Assembly: GCA_937958475.1 (NCBI GenBank)
Contig: CALFXR010000156.1
Coordinates: 31,449 to 95,448, forward strand
Length of the DNA: 64,000 nt
Reading direction: 5' to 3'
Source: an uncultured Mesorhizobium sp.
GTDB lineage: Bacteria > Pseudomonadota > Alphaproteobacteria > Rhizobiales > Rhizobiaceae
Both the position numbers and the translations under genes were made by a program. The notes under the pieces are model-generated. The model did not search any database and was not told where the DNA came from. It saw nothing but the letters and a program-made list of their open reading frames with translations. This document shows, piece by piece, positions 10,649 through 19,364 of this stretch. Numbering within the stretch: position 1 is the first letter of the stretch; the number at the start of each line of letters is the position of its first letter.

Positions 10649-11770
10649 CTACGCCGCGGCGATGGCCAGCGCATGGCTGCGCGCGTTGTCGCGGAGCGAA
10701 TCGAGATGGATGGACTTGAGCAGGCTGGCTAGATCGGTATCGGCCGGCTGCTCGCCCAGTTGCTTCAGCATCAGCCAGCTGACCTCCTGCACGCCGGCGA
10801 CGCGGCGGCCGTTGGCGACATCGCGCCAGACCTTGAGCGCGCACAGCGCGACGGTGGAGACCGGCTCCGGCAGCCCAGCGGTGCGGAACAGCGCGGCGAG
10901 CGCGACGTCCCTGCCCTGCGCCAGCAACGAAACGATGCGCGCCTCGTCATAGCCGGTCAGCGCCACAAGGATGGAGCCGAAGAAGTCGATCTTGCCGTGA
11001 GCCACCGTACGCACGACGAAGCCGGGGGTGAGTTCGCCGGAGAGGCGCAGGTGCTCGACGAGGGCGGCGTGCTCCTCGATGCGCGTCCCGTCGATCATGG
11101 CGAGCGAGGCGCGGATGCAGGCTTCGCGGGTGACCCGGTCGGCGCGCGCCGCACCGATCAGCGCCTTGATCAGCGGCGAACGCCGGAGCGCCTCGCCAAC
11201 CTTGACCAGCAGCATGTGGCGGCAGTCGGGCGGCAGCCTGCGGTCGGCGATCAGCGCCTCGCGGACGGCGGCGACGTCGCCGTGGCGCTCGGCGATGCGG
11301 CGGAAGGAGAGCGAGGCGATCGCGGCATCGGGCGACGAAAGAAGCTCGAGGCAGGCCTCGACCTCGCCGACCTCGGCGATGGCAGCGGCGACGGCGATGC
11401 CGATGCCCGGGCGCCCCGCGATGATGCGCTGCGCCGCGGCGGGACCGGCGGCAACGCGATCGATCAGGTCGGCATCCGAGAACAGCGGCGAGCGGCCGAG
11501 CACGATCGCGGCGATCTCCGGCTGGTCGGAAGCAAGCGCCGAAATGATCTGCGACGGCGCCTTGCGGCTCATCGACAACGCCTCGGCGAGCGCCATGCGC
11601 ACCTTCTGCGAGGGGTCGTCGAGCAGGAAGGTCAGGGCCGCCTCGGCCGCGCAGCGGTCCTCGAAGGCGAGGTCGCCGTTGACATAGGCGACGGCAAGGG
11701 CGTGCGCCGCCGCGGCCCGCTCGGCGACGCGCGCGGTGTCGATCCATTTCAGGAAGTAGTTGACCACCAT
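10649..11770 (-). CDS. DUF2336 family protein
   Basis: 373 residues, all helical in appearance, with repeated alanine/leucine-rich helical hairpins resembling HEAT-type repeats (for example LLDDPSQKVRMALAEALS and ELLSSPDAAIASLSFRRIAERHGD). This is the layout of the alphaproteobacterial DUF2336 family, whose function is not established; some members sit near polarity or regulatory genes. No signal peptide or membrane segment is seen, so it is probably cytoplasmic. The upstream region (11771-11909) is the divergent promoter space shared with the MaoC/CitE-like pair. Confidence 0.8.
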   Translation of the reverse strand: MVVNYFLKWIDTARVAERAAAAHALAVAYVNGDLAFEDRCAAEAALTFLLDDPSQKVRMALAEALSMSRKAPSQIISALASDQPEIAAIVLGRSPLFSDADLIDRVAAGPAAAQRIIAGRPGIGIAVAAAIAEVGEVEACLELLSSPDAAIASLSFRRIAERHGDVAAVREALIADRRLPPDCRHMLLVKVGEALRRSPLIKALIGAARADRVTREACIRASLAMIDGTRIEEHAALVEHLRLSGELTPGFVVRTVAHGKIDFFGSILVALTGYDEARIVSLLAQGRDVALAALFRTAGLPEPVSTVALCALKVWRDVANGRRVAGVQEVSWLMLKQLGEQPADTDLASLLKSIHLDSLRDNARSHALAIAAA

Positions 11771-11909
11771 TGTCGGAACGTTCCCCGAGTCTCGCCGGTC
11801 CCGACGCTAGGCGCGAAATGGTTTACGAACGGTTCACCATGTTCGTTAACCCGCTTGCCGGGGCTCGGCCTCACGCGTATCTACCCTGCCGAACCATGGG
11901 AGAGACGCG

Positions 11910-12362
11910 ATGGCGGGGCTATATCTCGACGAACTCGAACCGGGCCGGATCTACCACCACGCGCTGCGCAAGACGATCACCGAGAGCGACAACATGCTGT
12001 TCTCGGTGATGACGCTGAACCCGCAGCCGCTCCACATCGATTTCGACTTCGCCGCCAAGTCGGAATGGGGCAAGCCGCTGGTCAACTCGCTGTTCACGCT
12101 CGGCCTGATGATCGGCATCTCCGTGCACGACCTCACGCTCGGCACCACGATCGGCAATCTCGGCATGACCGACACGGTGTTTCCGCACCCTCTCTTCCAC
12201 GGCGACACGGTCCGGGTCGAGACGACCGTGATCTCGGTGCGCGATTCGCGCTCCCGGCCGGATCGCGGCATCGCCGAGTTCGAGCACCGCGCCTACAACC
12301 AGAACGGCGTCCTGGTGGCAAAGTGCACGCGCCAGGCGATGATGATGAAGAAGGCCGCCTGA
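11910..12362 (+). CDS. MaoC-like hot-dog dehydratase/hydratase
   Basis: 150 residues, a single hot-dog domain of the MaoC type, enzymes that add water to or remove it from 2-enoyl-CoA thioesters. The hydratase motif is seen in NPQPLHIDFDFAAKSEWGKP (residues about 35-53), followed by the central helix LVNSLFTLGLMIGISVHD. The stop overlaps the next gene's ATG (ATGA at 12362), so it is made together with the CitE-like lyase. The pairing suggests hydration of a branched or dicarboxylic enoyl-CoA followed by C-C cleavage, but the substrate cannot be read from sequence. Confidence 0.85.
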   Translation: MAGLYLDELEPGRIYHHALRKTITESDNMLFSVMTLNPQPLHIDFDFAAKSEWGKPLVNSLFTLGLMIGISVHDLTLGTTIGNLGMTDTVFPHPLFHGDTVRVETTVISVRDSRSRPDRGIAEFEHRAYNQNGVLVAKCTRQAMMMKKAA

Positions 12363-13231
12363 TGCGCTCGATGCTGTTCGTCCCGGGCAATTCGGAGCGC
12401 AAGCTGGAGAAGGGCCTGAGCTCGGGCGCCGACGCGCTGATCATCGACCTGGAGGACTCCGTCGCCCTGGCCGACAAGGCGTCCGCGCGCGGGATCGCGA
12501 CGGCGTTCATCCGCGCGCGCCGTTCCCAGACCGCGGCGGCGATCTACGTGCGCGTCAACGACTTCACCACGGGGATGACCAACGACGACCTCGCCGCGCT
12601 AATGCCCGCCCACCCCGACGGCATCATGCTGCCGAAATGTACCGGCGGCGCGGACGTGACCCGCCTTTCGGCGAAACTGCGGGTGCTCGAGGCGGAGAAC
12701 GGACTTGAGGACGGCGCCACCCGCATCGTGCCGCTGATCACGGAGACTGCCGCCTCCGTGCTCGCCGCCGCGACCTATGCGCCCGAGAAGCGCCTCGCCG
12801 GCCTGACCTGGGGAGCGGAGGATCTCTCCGCATCGGTGGGCGCGCGCACGGCGCGCGATGCGGACGGCCGCTACACCGACGTCTTCCGCCTGGCGCGAAC
12901 GCTGACGATCCTCGCGGCTTCGGCGTCGGAGACGGTCGCCATCGATACCGTCTATCCGAGTTTCCGCGACACCGACGGTTTCCGTCGCGAATGCGAGGAA
13001 GCCGAACGCGACGGCTTCACCGCCAAAATGGCGATCCACCCCGACCAGGTCGCCATCATCAACGCCGTCTTCACGCCGTCGCCCGAGGCGGTGGCGAAGT
13101 CTAAGGCGGTGGTCGAGGCGTTCAGGGCGGCGGGCGATCCGGGCGTGGTCGCCATCGACGGCAAGATGTACGACCGCCCGCATCTGCGGCTCGCCGAACG
13201 GCTGCTCGCCCGCGCCGGCGCGCAGGCGTAG
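12362..13231 (+). CDS. CitE-like CoA ester lyase (HpcH/HpaI family)
   Basis: 289 residues, a TIM-barrel lyase of the citrate lyase beta-subunit/malyl-CoA lyase group. Characteristic pieces are the start MRSMLFVPGNSERKLEKG, the metal/CoA region GADALIIDLEDSVA, the GIMLPKCTGG strand, LIPL-type stretch RIVPLITETAASVL and the GLTWGAEDLSASVG acid motif. These enzymes cleave or form 3-hydroxyacyl-CoA esters such as malyl-CoA or citramalyl-CoA. It overlaps the MaoC-like gene by four bases. It is not next to citrate lyase alpha or gamma genes, so it is not part of a classical citrate lyase. Confidence 0.88.
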   Translation: MRSMLFVPGNSERKLEKGLSSGADALIIDLEDSVALADKASARGIATAFIRARRSQTAAAIYVRVNDFTTGMTNDDLAALMPAHPDGIMLPKCTGGADVTRLSAKLRVLEAENGLEDGATRIVPLITETAASVLAAATYAPEKRLAGLTWGAEDLSASVGARTARDADGRYTDVFRLARTLTILAASASETVAIDTVYPSFRDTDGFRRECEEAERDGFTAKMAIHPDQVAIINAVFTPSPEAVAKSKAVVEAFRAAGDPGVVAIDGKMYDRPHLRLAERLLARAGAQA

Positions 13232-13251
13232 GCGCCGCTCGCCCTGCCCAG

Positions 13252-13860
13252 TCAGTCGGCCTTCCAGCGCGGACGGCGCATGGCGAAGGTCTCGGTGACC
13301 GACGTGTAGTCCATGTAGCCGAGACGCGCGACGCTGCCCGCCTTGACCACGTCGAACAGGCCGTCGGTCAGCATGGCGTCGTCGATGAAGACGCCGACCA
13401 CCTGGCCGACGACGACATGGGCGACGGAGAACTCGCCCGTAATCGTCTTCGGGCGAAAGACCTCGGTAAACCGGCATTCGAGCGCCGCGTGCGCTTCGGC
13501 GACGCGCGGCGGCTTGACGAGGCGCGAAGGCGCTGTGGCTAAGCCGGCATAGTCGAATTCGCTCACGCCGAGCGGCGCGTCGACGGAACTGGCATTCATC
13601 CGCTCGGCGAGACCGCGGCCGACCAGGTTGACGACGAACTCGCCGGTCTCGCGGGCGAAGACGACGCTGTCCTTCTCGCCTTCCGAGGAGAACCAGACCA
13701 GATGCGGTTCGGTCGTCAGCGCGTTGTAGAAGGAGTACGGCGCCAGGTTGAGGTCGCCGTTCTGCCCCTGCGTCGAGATCCAGCCGATCGGCCGCGGCGC
13801 AACGATCGCCTTGAACGGATCGTGGGGCAGGCCGTGCCCCTTCGCCGGTTCGTAGAACAC
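13252..13860 (-). CDS. Flavin reductase-like, FMN-binding split-barrel protein
   Basis: 202 residues from a GTG start at 13860, preceded by an AAAGG-AGG-like ribosome site. The family signature is in PFKAIVAPRPIGWISTQG (residues about 13-31) and NLAPYSFYNALTTEPHLVWFSSEG, the FMN-binding face of flavin reductase-like split-barrel proteins. It may reduce flavin for a partner oxygenase or have another redox role. A longer ATG-started reading extends back into the nitroreductase gene and is rejected. Only four bases separate it from the nitroreductase upstream, so the two flavoproteins form an operon. Confidence 0.85.
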   Translation of the reverse strand: MFYEPAKGHGLPHDPFKAIVAPRPIGWISTQGQNGDLNLAPYSFYNALTTEPHLVWFSSEGEKDSVVFARETGEFVVNLVGRGLAERMNASSVDAPLGVSEFDYAGLATAPSRLVKPPRVAEAHAALECRFTEVFRPKTITGEFSVAHVVVGQVVGVFIDDAMLTDGLFDVVKAGSVARLGYMDYTSVTETFAMRRPRWKAD

Positions 13861-13864
13861 GCGC

Positions 13865-14449
13865 CTAGCCTTTCCAGGGACCCGAATAATCCGACACCAG
13901 CGTCGCCGGATCGGGGCGCGGACGCTCGGGCGGCGTTCCTTCATAGGTCCCGATATGGACGAAGCCGACGACGCGCTCGTGCGGGGCGAGGCCGAGGATC
14001 GCCCTGCCCTCCTCGCTTTCCGAATACCAGTTGGTGATCCAGTTGGCGCCGTAGCCCAGCGCATTGGCGGCCATCAGCAGGTTCATCGCCGCGGCGCCGC
14101 CGGACAGGAACATCTCCCACTGCGGGATCTTGGGATTCTCCTTCGGGCTGGAGACGACGCCGACAACCAGCGGCGCGCGCGAGAAGCGCGCCAGCTCCTG
14201 CTGGCGTCGGCCTTCGGTCAGCGGGCCTTCTCGCCGCTCGGCGAGCGCGGCAAGCTCCTCGCCGATCTTCCCCCGTGCGTCGCCGCGATAGAGGATGAAA
14301 CGCCACGGCGCGAGCCGGCCGTGGTCGGGCACGCGAGCCGCCACCTTGAGCATCGTCGCGATGTCCTCGTCGCCGGGTCCCGGCTCGCGAAGGTCCTGGA
14401 TCGGCGCCGACGCGCGGTTGAGCAGGAACGCGATGATCGGGTTCGTCAA
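13865..14449 (-). CDS. Nitroreductase family flavoprotein (YdjA-like)
   Basis: 194 residues from a TTG start at 14449, set by an excellent Shine-Dalgarno GGAGAAGG seven bases away. Nitroreductases are FMN-dependent NAD(P)H oxidoreductases. The FMN-binding N-terminus (NRASAPI-DLREPGPGDEDI, then VPDHGRLAPWRFI) and the hydrophobic core GGAAAMNLLMAANALGYGANW are typical of the short YdjA-type branch. A longer reading to 14692 lacks a better start. It is first in a two-gene operon with the flavin reductase-like gene. Confidence 0.88.
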   Translation of the reverse strand: MTNPIIAFLLNRASAPIQDLREPGPGDEDIATMLKVAARVPDHGRLAPWRFILYRGDARGKIGEELAALAERREGPLTEGRRQQELARFSRAPLVVGVVSSPKENPKIPQWEMFLSGGAAAMNLLMAANALGYGANWITNWYSESEEGRAILGLAPHERVVGFVHIGTYEGTPPERPRPDPATLVSDYSGPWKG

Positions 14450-14603
14450 AATGCCTTCTCCATTGATCGTGGCGGCGGAGGTCCGCCGGAAGGATGGTTT
14501 TCCCCAGGAAGGATGATCGTTCGGGGAGGCCGGCCTGCCGGGGACGCACCTGGATGGATCATCGGTCTTGAAATTGCCATCCCCTTGGTCTTCAAAGCAA
14601 GGG

Positions 14604-15560
14604 ATGATCGTCGGCATTCCCAAATCGCTCGTCTCCATCCTGGTCGCAGCCGCCCTGATGGCTGTGCCGTCGATCGTGTCGGCGCAGGACAAGGCGCCAG
14701 CCGAGGGTACGGCCGGGGTGACGAGTTACGCGCCGGCCACCGGCAGCGAGCCGCTCGCCGCCGGCGAGGGCCAACTGACGCTGGCGGCACAGCTGACCGA
14801 AGCCGGCCCCGATCTCACCCGCGGCCTCGTCTGGCGCGTATTCGCCACGGAGGCCAGCCCCGACGGCAAGCTGCCGCTGATCGCCCAGGGACAGGGCGGA
14901 ACCAGCACGTTTCCGCTCCAGCCCGGCAGCTACCTGGTGCATGCCGCCTTCGGCCGGGCCGGGGCGACCAAGAAGATCACCGTCGGCCGCGAGGCGCAGC
15001 GCGAAAACCTCGTGCTCGACGCCGGCGGCCTCAAACTCGACGCCGTGCTCACGGGCAACCGGCGTATCCCGGCGCGCAAGCTGGAGTTTTCGATCTACGA
15101 TTCGGAGATGGACGCGAACGGCGACCGTGCGGCAATCATCGAGGGCGTGCCGCCGAACAGGGTGGTCCGGCTGAACGCCGGGACCTACCACGTCGTCTCG
15201 AAATACGGCCAGGTCAACGCCGTGGTGCGCTCCGACATCCGGGTGGAGGCGGGCAAGCTGACCGAAGCGACCGTCGAGCACCATGCAGCCGAGCTGACGC
15301 TGAAGCTTGTACGCGAGCCCGGCGGCGAGGCCATCGCCGACACGTCATGGTCGATCGTCGCCGATTCGGGCGATCCGGTGCGCGAAACCGTCGGCGCCTA
15401 CGCTTCCATGGTCCTCTCCGAAGGCGAATACACGATCGTCGCCAAGAACCGCGACCGCATCTACCAGCGCGACTTCAACGTCGTCGCCGGGCAGAACCAG
15501 GAAGTCGAAGTCCTCGCCACGGAAGCGGCAGCGACGGACGCGGAAGACGCCGCGGACTGA
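14604..15560 (+). CDS. Secreted protein with three tandem beta-sandwich-like repeats
   Basis: 318 residues. A signal peptide (residues 1 to about 27, ending SIVSA-QD) leads to three related blocks of roughly 80 residues, each with a W or F-containing strand, a G-rich turn and an L-x-x-G-x-Y-x-V strand: FPLQPGSYLVHAAFG, VRLNAGTYHVVSKYG and MVLSEGEYTIVAKNR. Each block ends in a V-x-x-G-x-x-x-E/T strand. The pattern recalls carboxypeptidase-regulatory or Ig-like domains of periplasmic proteins. The C-terminus is acidic and disordered. Function unknown. Start: ATG at 14604 fits the signal peptide; a TTG at 14568 is also possible. Confidence 0.8.
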   Translation: MIVGIPKSLVSILVAAALMAVPSIVSAQDKAPAEGTAGVTSYAPATGSEPLAAGEGQLTLAAQLTEAGPDLTRGLVWRVFATEASPDGKLPLIAQGQGGTSTFPLQPGSYLVHAAFGRAGATKKITVGREAQRENLVLDAGGLKLDAVLTGNRRIPARKLEFSIYDSEMDANGDRAAIIEGVPPNRVVRLNAGTYHVVSKYGQVNAVVRSDIRVEAGKLTEATVEHHAAELTLKLVREPGGEAIADTSWSIVADSGDPVRETVGAYASMVLSEGEYTIVAKNRDRIYQRDFNVVAGQNQEVEVLATEAAATDAEDAAD

Positions 15561-15611
15561 AATCTCCGACCGAGAGACACGCCAGCCGTCACGGCACCCG
15601 CCCGTCGCGTA

Positions 15612-16517
15612 TCAGGCGGCGCGCGATTGCTCCGACGGATGTTCGCGGTGCCGGCGACGCTCCGCCAGCGAGAAGACGGAATCGTAGAGGAAGCGCAGCA
15701 GCGCCTTGCGGTCATCGAGCCGCGCCATCGCGCTCCAGGAGATCGGCGGGCCGACGCGCACGTCGATGGCCCGCCCCGACAGGCGTGCGAACTCGCGGAT
15801 CAGGAGCGCCGTGCGCAACGTCAGCGAGACGCCGCCGACGAAACGCTTCAGTTTCCCTTCGCTTTCGAGCAGGCCCATCGGCCGGCTGACGATATGGAAC
15901 AGGCGGCCGTTCTGCCCGGCGAAGTGCATCGGAATGACGGTGGCGCGCGCTTCCTGGACAAGCCGGGCCGGGAACATCTTCCACGGCAGGTCGACGGCGC
16001 GGCCGAATGCGTTCGGTGCTGTGGCGACGCCGCCCGCCGGGAAAACGACGATGGTGGTGCCTTCCTTGAGCAGGCGCAGCGCTTCGTGGCGTACGGCGAG
16101 ATTGTTCTTCAGCGCCTCGCGCGTTTCGCTGAAATCGACCGGAAGCGAGTAGGCCTCCATCTCGCGGATCTTCAGCAGATCGGCGTTGATCATGACGCGG
16201 AACGGCCGTCCGAGCTGCTCGGCGAGCGACAGGATGGCAACGCCGTCGCCGATGCCGAAGGGATGGTTGGCGACGATGACCAGCGGCCCGTCGGGAAGAT
16301 CGCGCGGCGGCCAGGCGCCGTCGACACGCAGCGACACGTCGATCAGCGGCAGCATGCGGCCGAAGACGCACTCGCCGGTCGGCACGATCTCGCGGCGCCA
16401 GAAATCGTAGAGCCGGGCGTAGCGGTCGCGGCCGGAGAGCCCCTCGACGGAGCGGATGAACCAGCGCTTGACGCGCGGCTGGCGGGCGTTCGCGTAGGAG
16501 AGTTCGGGAAAGAGCAT
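15612..16517 (-). CDS. Lysophospholipid acyltransferase family protein (PlsC-like)
   Basis: 301 residues. PlsC-type enzymes transfer an acyl chain to a lyso-lipid or amino-lipid at the inner membrane. The acyl-acceptor box is VIVANHPFGIGDG (residues about 80-92; the spacing between H and D is one longer than the classical H-x4-D). The second region is NADLLKI and the third is TTIVVFPAGGVAT. The closest rhizobial analogues act in phospholipid or ornithine-lipid synthesis, but the acceptor cannot be told from this sequence. It stands alone, 95 bases or more from its neighbours. Confidence 0.82.
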   Translation of the reverse strand: MLFPELSYANARQPRVKRWFIRSVEGLSGRDRYARLYDFWRREIVPTGECVFGRMLPLIDVSLRVDGAWPPRDLPDGPLVIVANHPFGIGDGVAILSLAEQLGRPFRVMINADLLKIREMEAYSLPVDFSETREALKNNLAVRHEALRLLKEGTTIVVFPAGGVATAPNAFGRAVDLPWKMFPARLVQEARATVIPMHFAGQNGRLFHIVSRPMGLLESEGKLKRFVGGVSLTLRTALLIREFARLSGRAIDVRVGPPISWSAMARLDDRKALLRFLYDSVFSLAERRRHREHPSEQSRAA

Positions 16518-16578
16518 GACCGCGGAAACCGGATGGCGATTTCAGCGTCATGCATCAGTCATGTGACGGACATGTGAA

Positions 16579-16610
16579 GCCCGAGAGAACGGCGGGCCGT
16601 CGCCTCGGGC
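16579..16610 (-). terminator. Possible terminator hairpin after thrS
   Basis: On the minus strand GCCCGAG (from 16610) pairs with CTCGGGC (to 16579), with extra inner pairing, followed by TTCACATG. It lies 20 bases beyond the thrS stop. The tail is not a true T-run, so this is a weak call. Confidence 0.35.
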
Positions 16611-16630
16611 GATCGATCAGCGCAACGGAT

Positions 16631-18613
16631 TCACGCGGACCGGGCGGCGCGACGCCGCCTGTCGGGCGTCTGCGCCTCGTCGGCGAAGGCGGCGATCGCC
16701 GCCTCGAGCGTCATCGATTCCTGGTCGCGCGAACCCAGCCGGCGCACGTTGACCGTGCCTTCCTCCGCCTCGCGCCTGCCGCAGACCAGGATGACCGGGA
16801 CCTTGGCGAGGCTGTGCTCGCGGACCTTGTAGTTGATCTTCTCGTTGCGCAGGTCGGCTTGCGCGGAAAGGCCCGCCGCGCGCAGCCGGTCGACGACCGA
16901 GGTCGCGTAGGCGTCGGCGTCGGAGGTGATGGTGGCCACCACCGCCTGCAGCGGCGCGAACCACAGCGGGAAATGACCCGAGTAGTTCTCGATGAGGATG
17001 CCGAGAAAGCGCTCCATCGAACCGCAAATGGCGCGGTGGATCATCACCGGCTGCTTCTTCTCCGAATCGGAGCCGATGTAGAAGGCGCCGAAGCGCTCGG
17101 GCAGGTTGAAGTCGACCTGGGTCGTGCCGCACTGCCAGTCGCGGCCGATGGCGTCCTTGAGCACGTACTCGAACTTCGGCCCGTAGAAGGCGCCCTCGCC
17201 CGGATTGATCGAGGTGCGGATCTTGCCGCCCGACTGGCGCTCGATGGTGGCGAGCACGTTGCTCATGATCTCTTCGGCATGGTCCCACGCCGCATCCGAC
17301 CCGACGCGCTTCTCGGGACGCGTGGACAGCTTCACCTGGATTTCGTCGAAGCCGAAATCGGCATAGGTGGTGAGAATCAGGTCGTTGATCTTCAGGCATT
17401 CGGCGGCGAGCTGTTCCTCCGTGCAGAAGATGTGCGCGTCGTCCTGGGTGAAGCCGCGCACGCGCATCAGCCCGTGCAGGGCACCCGACGGCTCATACCG
17501 ATGAACGTTGCCGAATTCGGCAAGCTTTACGGGAAGATCGCGGTAGGACTTCAACCCATGCTTGAAGATTTGCACATGGCCGGGACAGTTCATCGGCTTC
17601 AGCGCGAAGACGCGGTCGTCGTCCGTATCGTCGCCGGCAACGGTCACCTTGAACATGGCGTCGCGGTACCAGCCCCAGTGGCCTGACGTCTCCCACAGCG
17701 ACTTGTCGAGCACCTGCGGGGCGTTGACCTCCTGGTAGCCGAGGTCGTCCAGGCGGCGGCGCATGTAGGAAACGAGGTTCTGGAACATCTTCCAGCCCTT
17801 GGCGTGCCAGAAGACGACGCCCGGCCCCTCTTCCTGGAAATGGAAAAGGTCCATCTCGCGACCAAGCCGGCGGTGGTCGCGCTTCTCGGCCTCTTCCAGC
17901 ATGTGCAGATAGGCGTCGAGCTGCGCCTGGTCTGCCCAGGCCGTGCCGTAGATGCGCGTCAGCATCGGCTTCGACGAATCGCCGCGCCAATAGGCGCCGG
18001 CCACCTTCATCAGCTTGAAGGCCTGGCCGATCTGACCGGTCGAGGCCATGTGCGGGCCGCGGCAAAGATCGAACCAGTCGCCCTGATAGTAGATCTTCAG
18101 GTCCTGGTCGTCGGGAATCGCGTCGATCAGCTCGACCTTGTAGGCCTCGCCCTTGTCGCGGAACACTTTTCGCGCGCGATCGCGATCCCAGACATCCCTC
18201 GTGAAGGGCCGGTTGCGCGCGATGATCTCGCGCATCTTCTTCTCGATGACGGGGAAGTCTTCCGGCGTGAACGGCTCGTTGCGGGCGAAGTCGTAGTAGA
18301 AGCCGTTCTCGATGACCGGTCCGATGGTCACCTGCGTGCCCGGCCACAATTCCTGCACCGCTTCGGCGAGCACATGGGCCGTATCGTGGCGGATCAGCTC
18401 GAGCGCGCGCGGGTCGTCACGGGTGATGATCTCGATGCCGCCGTCGCGGCCGACGGGGTCGGAAAGGTCGCGCAGCACGCCCTGGTGGGCATAGGCGACG
18501 GCTTTCTTGGCGAGCGACTTCGAGATCGATTCGGCGAGTTCGGCGCCGGTCGTCGCCGCGTCGTAGCTGCGTACGGAACCATCGGGGAATTTGAGGGAAA
18601 CGGGATTTGCCAT
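16631..18613 (-). CDS. thrS: Threonyl-tRNA synthetase
   Basis: 660 residues, cytoplasmic class II synthetase that charges tRNA-Thr. Domains in order: TGS-like N-terminal domain (KFPDGSVRSYDAATTGAELA), editing domain with RHDTAHVLAEAVQELWPGTQ (residues about 85-105), class II catalytic core with PMNCPGHVQIFKHG and the MIHRAICGSMERFLG motif, and a C-terminal anticodon-binding domain ending in a basic tail. The ATG at 18613 (MANPVSLKF) starts the TGS domain and is preceded by AGGAGAT; a start at 18640 adds nine residues. Length fits the family. Confidence 0.97.
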   Translation of the reverse strand: MANPVSLKFPDGSVRSYDAATTGAELAESISKSLAKKAVAYAHQGVLRDLSDPVGRDGGIEIITRDDPRALELIRHDTAHVLAEAVQELWPGTQVTIGPVIENGFYYDFARNEPFTPEDFPVIEKKMREIIARNRPFTRDVWDRDRARKVFRDKGEAYKVELIDAIPDDQDLKIYYQGDWFDLCRGPHMASTGQIGQAFKLMKVAGAYWRGDSSKPMLTRIYGTAWADQAQLDAYLHMLEEAEKRDHRRLGREMDLFHFQEEGPGVVFWHAKGWKMFQNLVSYMRRRLDDLGYQEVNAPQVLDKSLWETSGHWGWYRDAMFKVTVAGDDTDDDRVFALKPMNCPGHVQIFKHGLKSYRDLPVKLAEFGNVHRYEPSGALHGLMRVRGFTQDDAHIFCTEEQLAAECLKINDLILTTYADFGFDEIQVKLSTRPEKRVGSDAAWDHAEEIMSNVLATIERQSGGKIRTSINPGEGAFYGPKFEYVLKDAIGRDWQCGTTQVDFNLPERFGAFYIGSDSEKKQPVMIHRAICGSMERFLGILIENYSGHFPLWFAPLQAVVATITSDADAYATSVVDRLRAAGLSAQADLRNEKINYKVREHSLAKVPVILVCGRREAEEGTVNVRRLGSRDQESMTLEAAIAAFADEAQTPDRRRRAARSA

Positions 18614-18746
18614 CGGGGTATCTCCTATCCAGTCCCGCATACGAACGCGGGTGGTGACTTTGCCGGCTGAGTCCGGCGGGCGAGCGGTCTTCTATTGGGA
18701 CTTTCCGGCGCCGTAAAGCCTCGTGGCCGACGGACGCCGAAACCCG

Positions 18747-19124
18747 TCAATGCTCGTGGCCGCAGGCGCCCGCGTGACGACCCACCCGCCAGAACCGCCA
18801 CGGCAGGTACCAGCGGTAGCTTGCGTCGAGCGTTTCCGGCACGTTGTCGATGCCATGCGTGCCGCCCGGACCGCAGCGCGAGACGCGGAACAGCCCCATC
18901 CAGCCGCCGTTCCAAAGCCCGTGGCGGGCGATCGCTTCATATGTGTATTCCGAACAGGTCGGCATATGCCGGCAGGAATTGCCGATGAAGCCGGACAGGG
19001 TGAGCTGGTAGAGACGGACGAATCCGGTCCCGAAGAGCCGCCCGGGCGTCTTGCGCCATGGGCCTGCCCAGTTGCGGCCGGCGCGCCGCACCGCCGGCGT
19101 CGTGGAATGCTCGTGATCCGCCAT
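18747..19124 (-). CDS. yidD: Membrane protein insertion efficiency factor YidD
   Basis: 125 residues. YidD is a small inner-membrane-associated protein that helps YidC-dependent membrane insertion. The family core is intact: YQLTLSGFIGNSCRHMPTCS, then EAIARHGLWNGGWMGLFRVSR, CGPGGTHGIDNVPE. Three conserved cysteines are present. A basic N-terminal extension and a histidine-containing tail (HAGACGHEH) are extra. The ATG at 19124 is chosen; one 14 codons upstream is possible. Usually yidD lies by rpmH and rnpA; here it is just upstream of thrS on the same strand, 133 bases away. Confidence 0.92.
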   Translation of the reverse strand: MADHEHSTTPAVRRAGRNWAGPWRKTPGRLFGTGFVRLYQLTLSGFIGNSCRHMPTCSEYTYEAIARHGLWNGGWMGLFRVSRCGPGGTHGIDNVPETLDASYRWYLPWRFWRVGRHAGACGHEH

Positions 19125-19364
19125 CGTCCCAGATCGCCCTTTCCCGCGCTTAGGTGCGCTTTCCACGAGGAGATTTCAACGGCGGCGCACCGGGAGCGAG
19201 GGCGGCGGCCTGCCGAGCGCGATCCCAGCGCGACGACGGCAATCGCGCAGTGCGGTGAACAGTGCGTCCGTCAGGGCCCCATTTGATCGAACAGGACCAC
19301 CGGCCTATGTGTGGACGCACAACCGGACCGGACCCTGTCGTCCAGACTTTTTGCGGAGCAACAG

